Shown piece by piece: positions 60,063 to 64,000 of a stretch of DNA of 64,000 bases. Numbering within the stretch: position 1 is the first letter of the stretch; every line of letters starts with the position of its first letter. Made by a program: the position numbers and the translations under genes. The notes under the pieces are model-generated. The model was given only the letters and a program-made list of their open reading frames with translations. It did not search any database and had not been told where the DNA came from. Source of the DNA: Avena insularis. Lineage: Eukaryota > Streptophyta > Magnoliopsida > Poales > Poaceae. The stretch lies in assembly GCA_023614405.1 (NCBI GenBank), contig CM042697.1, positions 469,446,792 to 469,510,791 on the forward strand, read 5' to 3'.

Positions 60063-60861
60063 TAGGTAGGAAGGCGCGGCTTGCCGCGTGCTTGCCCGCC
60101 TTCGACAAGCAAGCATGTGTGAATAACCATAAAGAACATGCAATTAGAATTATCTTCAGATTGGCAAGTGAAATTTACATGTTATCTCCATAATCATGTA
60201 ATATGAACATGAAAGTGCTATTGTAGTCAAGACATTTTTACTTTATGAGTGTTCAAATCATATTGATAGAATATATGATCACTTAGCAGTTCAAGTGATT
60301 TTAATAGATAGAACTACATGAATGGGATCACACACACATTATTGGGCATCCGTAGTTGTTACTGTACATTCAGACCTTAATATAAACAACACCTTGAATA
60401 CATAAGGTAGGTTCTACTTTTGCCCTGGTGTGACAGGAAAATATTAAGTTGAGATGGTTCAGTTATATAGCTTGACATGATGTTGCTTGACATGATGTTG
60501 CTCTGCATTCTAGGATTGTGCATTTTGAAACTGACGTGAATCAAATGATACAATAGGAAGGAGACAACAGACCAACAATGGTACACTTCTTGTAGACAAG
60601 TTGTAGTTGATAAACATAACTATCACGGTAAGGTGAGATGCAGTACTATCATGTTTTTAGCACATAAGAAATATCTTGGATGATCAACTTTTTCAAAGCA
60701 CTCAAGTTGGCCTCATCTTGACGTGAGTTGCTCTGGGTGCTCTAATCTCGTTTTGCCTGGATGCCTCCATTCACCCAGGCAACAGAGTTTCACCAAAAAA
60801 ATACTTGCTCACTATTATGGACTAACAATGTTAAGAATCTGCGAAGAGTCAGAGTTTGAAA
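60063..60861. other. Intergenic DNA, no gene recognised
   Basis: No domain-bearing ORF or repeat recognised, apart from a short direct repeat GCTTGACATGATGTTGCT at 60471-60501. It borders the right Copia LTR. Confidence 0.45.
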
Positions 60862-62758
60862 TGTAGGGTTTCGTAGCATGGAAAACAAAAAATTTCTACC
60901 GCATACAAACAAACAAGCCAAGCTCTATCTACTAGATTGTAGCAACGAGTCGATGGAATAACTCACCCTCGAAGATTCCAAAGTGTTTAACGAGAGCGGA
61001 TTCTCGTGGGTGATGTAGTCGATTTTCCCGATCTCAAGATCGCTAGACGATCCTTCCGGCTGCGTTCCGGGCGCTCCCATGATCGGTCACACGTTCGATT
61101 TTCGACGAAGACCTTCCTCTCCCTTGTTCCAGCAGGCAGCGGAGGTTGTAGCACTCTCCTCGCGATTCCGGCAGCACAACGGCGTGGTACCGGAAGTAGA
61201 GGGGAGATCTCGCAGGGCTTCGCCTTAAGCCGGAGCGAGTATGGTGGAGTATGAGAGATTCCCTCGGCGATCTAGGGTTTAGACACGCCGAGGAGGAAGC
61301 TTGGCCGGCGGCTAGGGTTGCTAGGCGGCGGCGGCTTGACCTAGGTCGGCGGCGGTGGAGGAGGTGCGCGCCGGCTAGGGTTTGGAGGAGAGGATCTTGT
61401 GTGTCTAGGAGGAGCCCTCCTTATATAGGTGGAGGGGCCGGGCCAGGGAGAGGAGTCCCTCCCCAACTCGGCTTGGAGGGTGCGCCGCCGGTTGGAAGAG
61501 GGAACTCCTCCCCAACTCGGTTTCCCACTCCTCCTCTTTTCCTCTTTCCAAATTTAGCCGTTTGACTTTTCAAACTAGCTATTTGACTTTTCAAACTAGG
61601 ATTTAAATTAATACTTTATTTGGTTCAGCGATGACACTTAGTACATGATGCAATCATACCAACTTGATACAACACATTCATGTACCCTTCCCCTCCGGAG
61701 TGCCGGACATTCCGGAACATTCTAGAACATTCCCGATGAAAACACCGGAACCATTCCCCAACTCCGAAACGGGACTTTCCTTATATGAATCTTATTCTCC
61801 GGACCATTCCGGATCTCCTCGTGATATCCCGAATCCCATTCGAGACCCCAAACAACATTCGGTCTCTTTCTCATCATTCTATAACTACTCAAACAACGTC
61901 GAATCCTTAAGTGTGTCTCCCTACGGTTCGTGAATTATGCGGACATGATCGAGACACTTCTCCGAACAATAACCAATAGAGGAATCTGGAAATTCATATG
62001 GTTCTACATATTTCTACGATTACTTTGTGATCGAATGAACCACTTACATACGATATCAATTTCCCTTTGTCTCACGATAGTTTACTTATCCGAGGTTATG
62101 ATCGTCGGTATCTCTGCATACCTAGTTCAACCTCATTACCGATAAGTACTCTTTTCTCGTTCCCGTGATATGTGATCCCTTGTGAGCCAGTCACATGCTT
62201 GCAAGCTAATTGGATGACATTTCACCGAGAGGGCCCAGTATATCTATCCATATATGGATGGACAAATCCCACTCTTGATCCATGTGTTTCAACCAATACT
62301 TTCCGAACACTCAATGCCACCTTTATAGCCACCCGCCACGGTGTGGTGTTTGATGTCATCAAAGCATCCATCCTAAAGGTGATATGCATGATCTCATGGT
62401 CGAAGGAATTAGATTACTATGTATCAGAAAGCATATAGCAATTGAACTATTAAAATGACTTGATCTTTATGCTACGCTTATCTATAGGAGTATGTCCATC
62501 ATATCATTCTCCTAACAATATGATCTTGTTGTTAATAACATCTCAATGTTCATGATAGGGAAACCACAATCATCTATTAACCAACAAGCTAGTATTATAT
62601 AGAGGCTTTACTAGGGACTTCAAATTAAGTTTACAAATCACACAAGTATTAATGTTTCCTTGTTAATACTATTATAGCATGAATGTAAACATTTATCATA
62701 AACACAAAGATATAAAAATAACTACATTTATTATTGCCTCTAGGGCATATCTCCAACA
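60862..62758 (-). repeat. 3' LTR of the right Copia element
   Basis: 1897 bp running TGTAGGGTTTCG..CTCCAACA on the plus strand. In minus-strand sense it starts TGTTGGAGATATGCCCTAGA, common in Triticeae Copia LTRs, with a TATA box (TATATAAGG, plus-strand 61420-61428). The adjoining GTCTCCCACTTGC (plus) gives a purine-rich tract in element sense. The other LTR is beyond the right edge. Confidence 0.88.
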
Positions 62759-62792
62759 GTCTCCCACTTGCACTAGAGTCATCTAATCTAGA

Positions 62793-64000
62793 TTACATGG
62801 TAATATACCGAACACCCATGGCAGTTTGGTGCTGGTCATGTTTTGCCCTCGGGAGAGGTTTAGTCAACGGATCCGCCACATTCAGATCTGTGTGTACTTT
62901 GAAAATCTTTATATCTCCATCTTGGATATGTTCTCGAATAGCGTGAAAACGTAGCTTGATGTGCTTCAGCTTCTTGTGTGACCTTGGTTCTTGCGCATTG
63001 GCTATGGCGCCCATGTTATCACAGTAGATAGACATAGGGTCCAGCGCACTAGGAACCACACCCAGCTCTATAATGAACTCTTTCATCCATATCGATTCTT
63101 GTGAAGCCTCCGAAGCAGCCATGTATTCCGATTCAGTTGAAGATCTCGCCACAACGCTTTGCTTTGCACTCCTCCAGCTAACTGCTGCACCATTCAAAAT
63201 AAATACGTATCCAGATTGTGATTTAGAATCATCTGGATCGGTGTTCCAAGTAGCATCGGTGTAACCATTAACAACGAGCTGTTCATCACCTCCATAAGAA
63301 AGAACCATATCCTTAGTTCTTCTCAAGTACTTAACGATGTTTTTGACCGCTGTCCAATGATCCACTCCTGGATCACTTTGATATCTGCTAGTTAAACTAA
63401 CAGCATATGCAATGTCGGGTCTAGTACATAGCATGGCATACATTAGAGATCCTATGGCTGAGGCATAGGGAGTATTACTCATCCTTTCTCTATCTTCTGC
63501 CGATGTCGGACTTTGAGTTTTACTCAAGGTCGTATTGGGCAACATGGGCAAGAACCCTTTCTTGCTATCTTCCATTCCAAACCTCTTTAGAACTTTGTCC
63601 AAATATGTACTTTGTGACAATGATATTTGGCGTTTCGATCTATCTCTATAAATCTTTATGCCTAATATGTAAGCTGCTTCGCCAAGATCCTTCATTGAAA
63701 AACTATTATTCAAATATTCTTTGACACTATTAAGAAGGTCTACATCATTCCCAATCAACAATATGTCATCTACATATAGTATTAAGAATGCCACAGAGCT
63801 CCCACTCACTTTCTTGTAAATACAAGCTTCTCCATAAGTTTGTATAAAACCAAAACTTTTGATCTCCTTATCAAAACGTTGATTCCAACTTTGGGATGCT
63901 TGCTTCAATCCATAGATGGACCGTTGAAGTTTGCATACCTTGTTAGCATCTTTAGGATCAACAAAACCTTTGGGTTGCATCATATACAACTCTTCATCAA
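62793..64000 (-). CDS. Copia polyprotein, reverse transcriptase and RNase H part (continues past window)
   Basis: A single open minus-strand frame from the window edge to a stop at 62793-62795. The RVT_2 part includes YMMQPKGFVDP, LQRSIYGLKQASQSWNQRF and the catalytic YVDD in FLILYVDDILLIGND. The RNase H part includes YTDATWNTDPDDSKSQSGYV, SSTESEYMAASEA and IYCDNMGAIANAQEP. The tail HTDLNVADPLTKPLP is the usual Copia end. No stop or frameshift in 400 codons, unlike the left Copia element, so this copy is younger and may be coding-competent. It replicates by reverse transcription in cytoplasmic particles. Confidence 0.93.
   Translation of the reverse strand, partial: DEELYMMQPKGFVDPKDANKVCKLQRSIYGLKQASQSWNQRFDKEIKSFGFIQTYGEACIYKKVSGSSVAFLILYVDDILLIGNDVDLLNSVKEYLNNSFSMKDLGEAAYILGIKIYRDRSKRQISLSQSTYLDKVLKRFGMEDSKKGFLPMLPNTTLSKTQSPTSAEDRERMSNTPYASAIGSLMYAMLCTRPDIAYAVSLTSRYQSDPGVDHWTAVKNIVKYLRRTKDMVLSYGGDEQLVVNGYTDATWNTDPDDSKSQSGYVFILNGAAVSWRSAKQSVVARSSTESEYMAASEASQESIWMKEFIIELGVVPSALDPMSIYCDNMGAIANAQEPRSHKKLKHIKLRFHAIREHIQDGDIKIFKVHTDLNVADPLTKPLPRAKHDQHQTAMGVRYITM

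Larger units (their letters stand above)
60862..64000 (-). mobile_element. Right Copia LTR retrotransposon (partial)
   Basis: 3' LTR plus the pol end in the order expected for a minus-strand element. The gag, protease, integrase and 5' LTR lie outside the window. Confidence 0.92.

Overview
The window reads as nuclear DNA of a large-genome grass, most likely Triticeae (wheat, barley, Aegilops or a relative). The reasons are Copia LTRs in the style of that tribe, TA-flanked Stowaway MITEs with CTCCCTCCG ends, CACTA transposons with CCCGGTTGG subterminal hairpins, a Gypsy element with a PF04195-type extra ORF, and a grass-type DUF1668-like gene family. Most of the 64 kb is transposable-element DNA. 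This is inference from sequence patterns; no database search was run.

Layout. 1-8148: a degenerate minus-strand Copia element whose 3' LTR is cut by the window edge, inserted in a LINE-like 3' end. 8149-17463: gene-poor DNA with a hAT deletion derivative (9552-10902, 8-bp target duplication), a 5'-truncated non-LTR insertion (11220-11646, 14-bp target duplication), four TA-flanked MITEs and a second decayed hAT piece. 17464-24882: the one clearly intact host gene, a HAK/KUP/KT potassium transporter on the minus strand with 8 coding exons. All junctions keep frame and give a 768-residue protein. Its 3.6-kb seventh intron holds a partial exon-7 duplication and an unexplained exon-like ORF on the other strand. 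25968-27640: a LINE on the minus strand. 30050-35344: a second copy of the non-LTR repeat seen at 11.2 kb, then the 3' end of a minus-strand Gypsy element (LTR plus an antisense extra ORF), then another hAT end.

35744-51596: a 15.85-kb CACTA unit with CACTAGTAGAAA ends and a GAC target duplication. It is a mosaic. An inner plus-strand CACTA carries a broken TNP2 transposase, a passenger ORF, and a second gene ending in a Ulp1-like protease domain. It lies inside the two ends of an outer minus-strand relative, so about 2 kb of the 3' end is present twice in inverted orientation. 51597-60062: low-copy DNA with a GC-rich MITE and DUF1668-like gene remnants (one pseudogene on the minus strand, two collinear plus-strand fragments) broken up by two hAT elements. 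60862-64000: a second, younger-looking minus-strand Copia element with an open reverse transcriptase/RNase H frame leaving the window.

No operon-like cooperation is expected. The functional units are the potassium transporter and the selfish elements. I did not find a convincing new biological system. The most notable structures are the inverted CACTA-in-CACTA mosaic, the hAT derivative that lost the middle of its transposase, the antisense ORF of the Gypsy element, and the duplicated DNA around the DUF1668-like locus.
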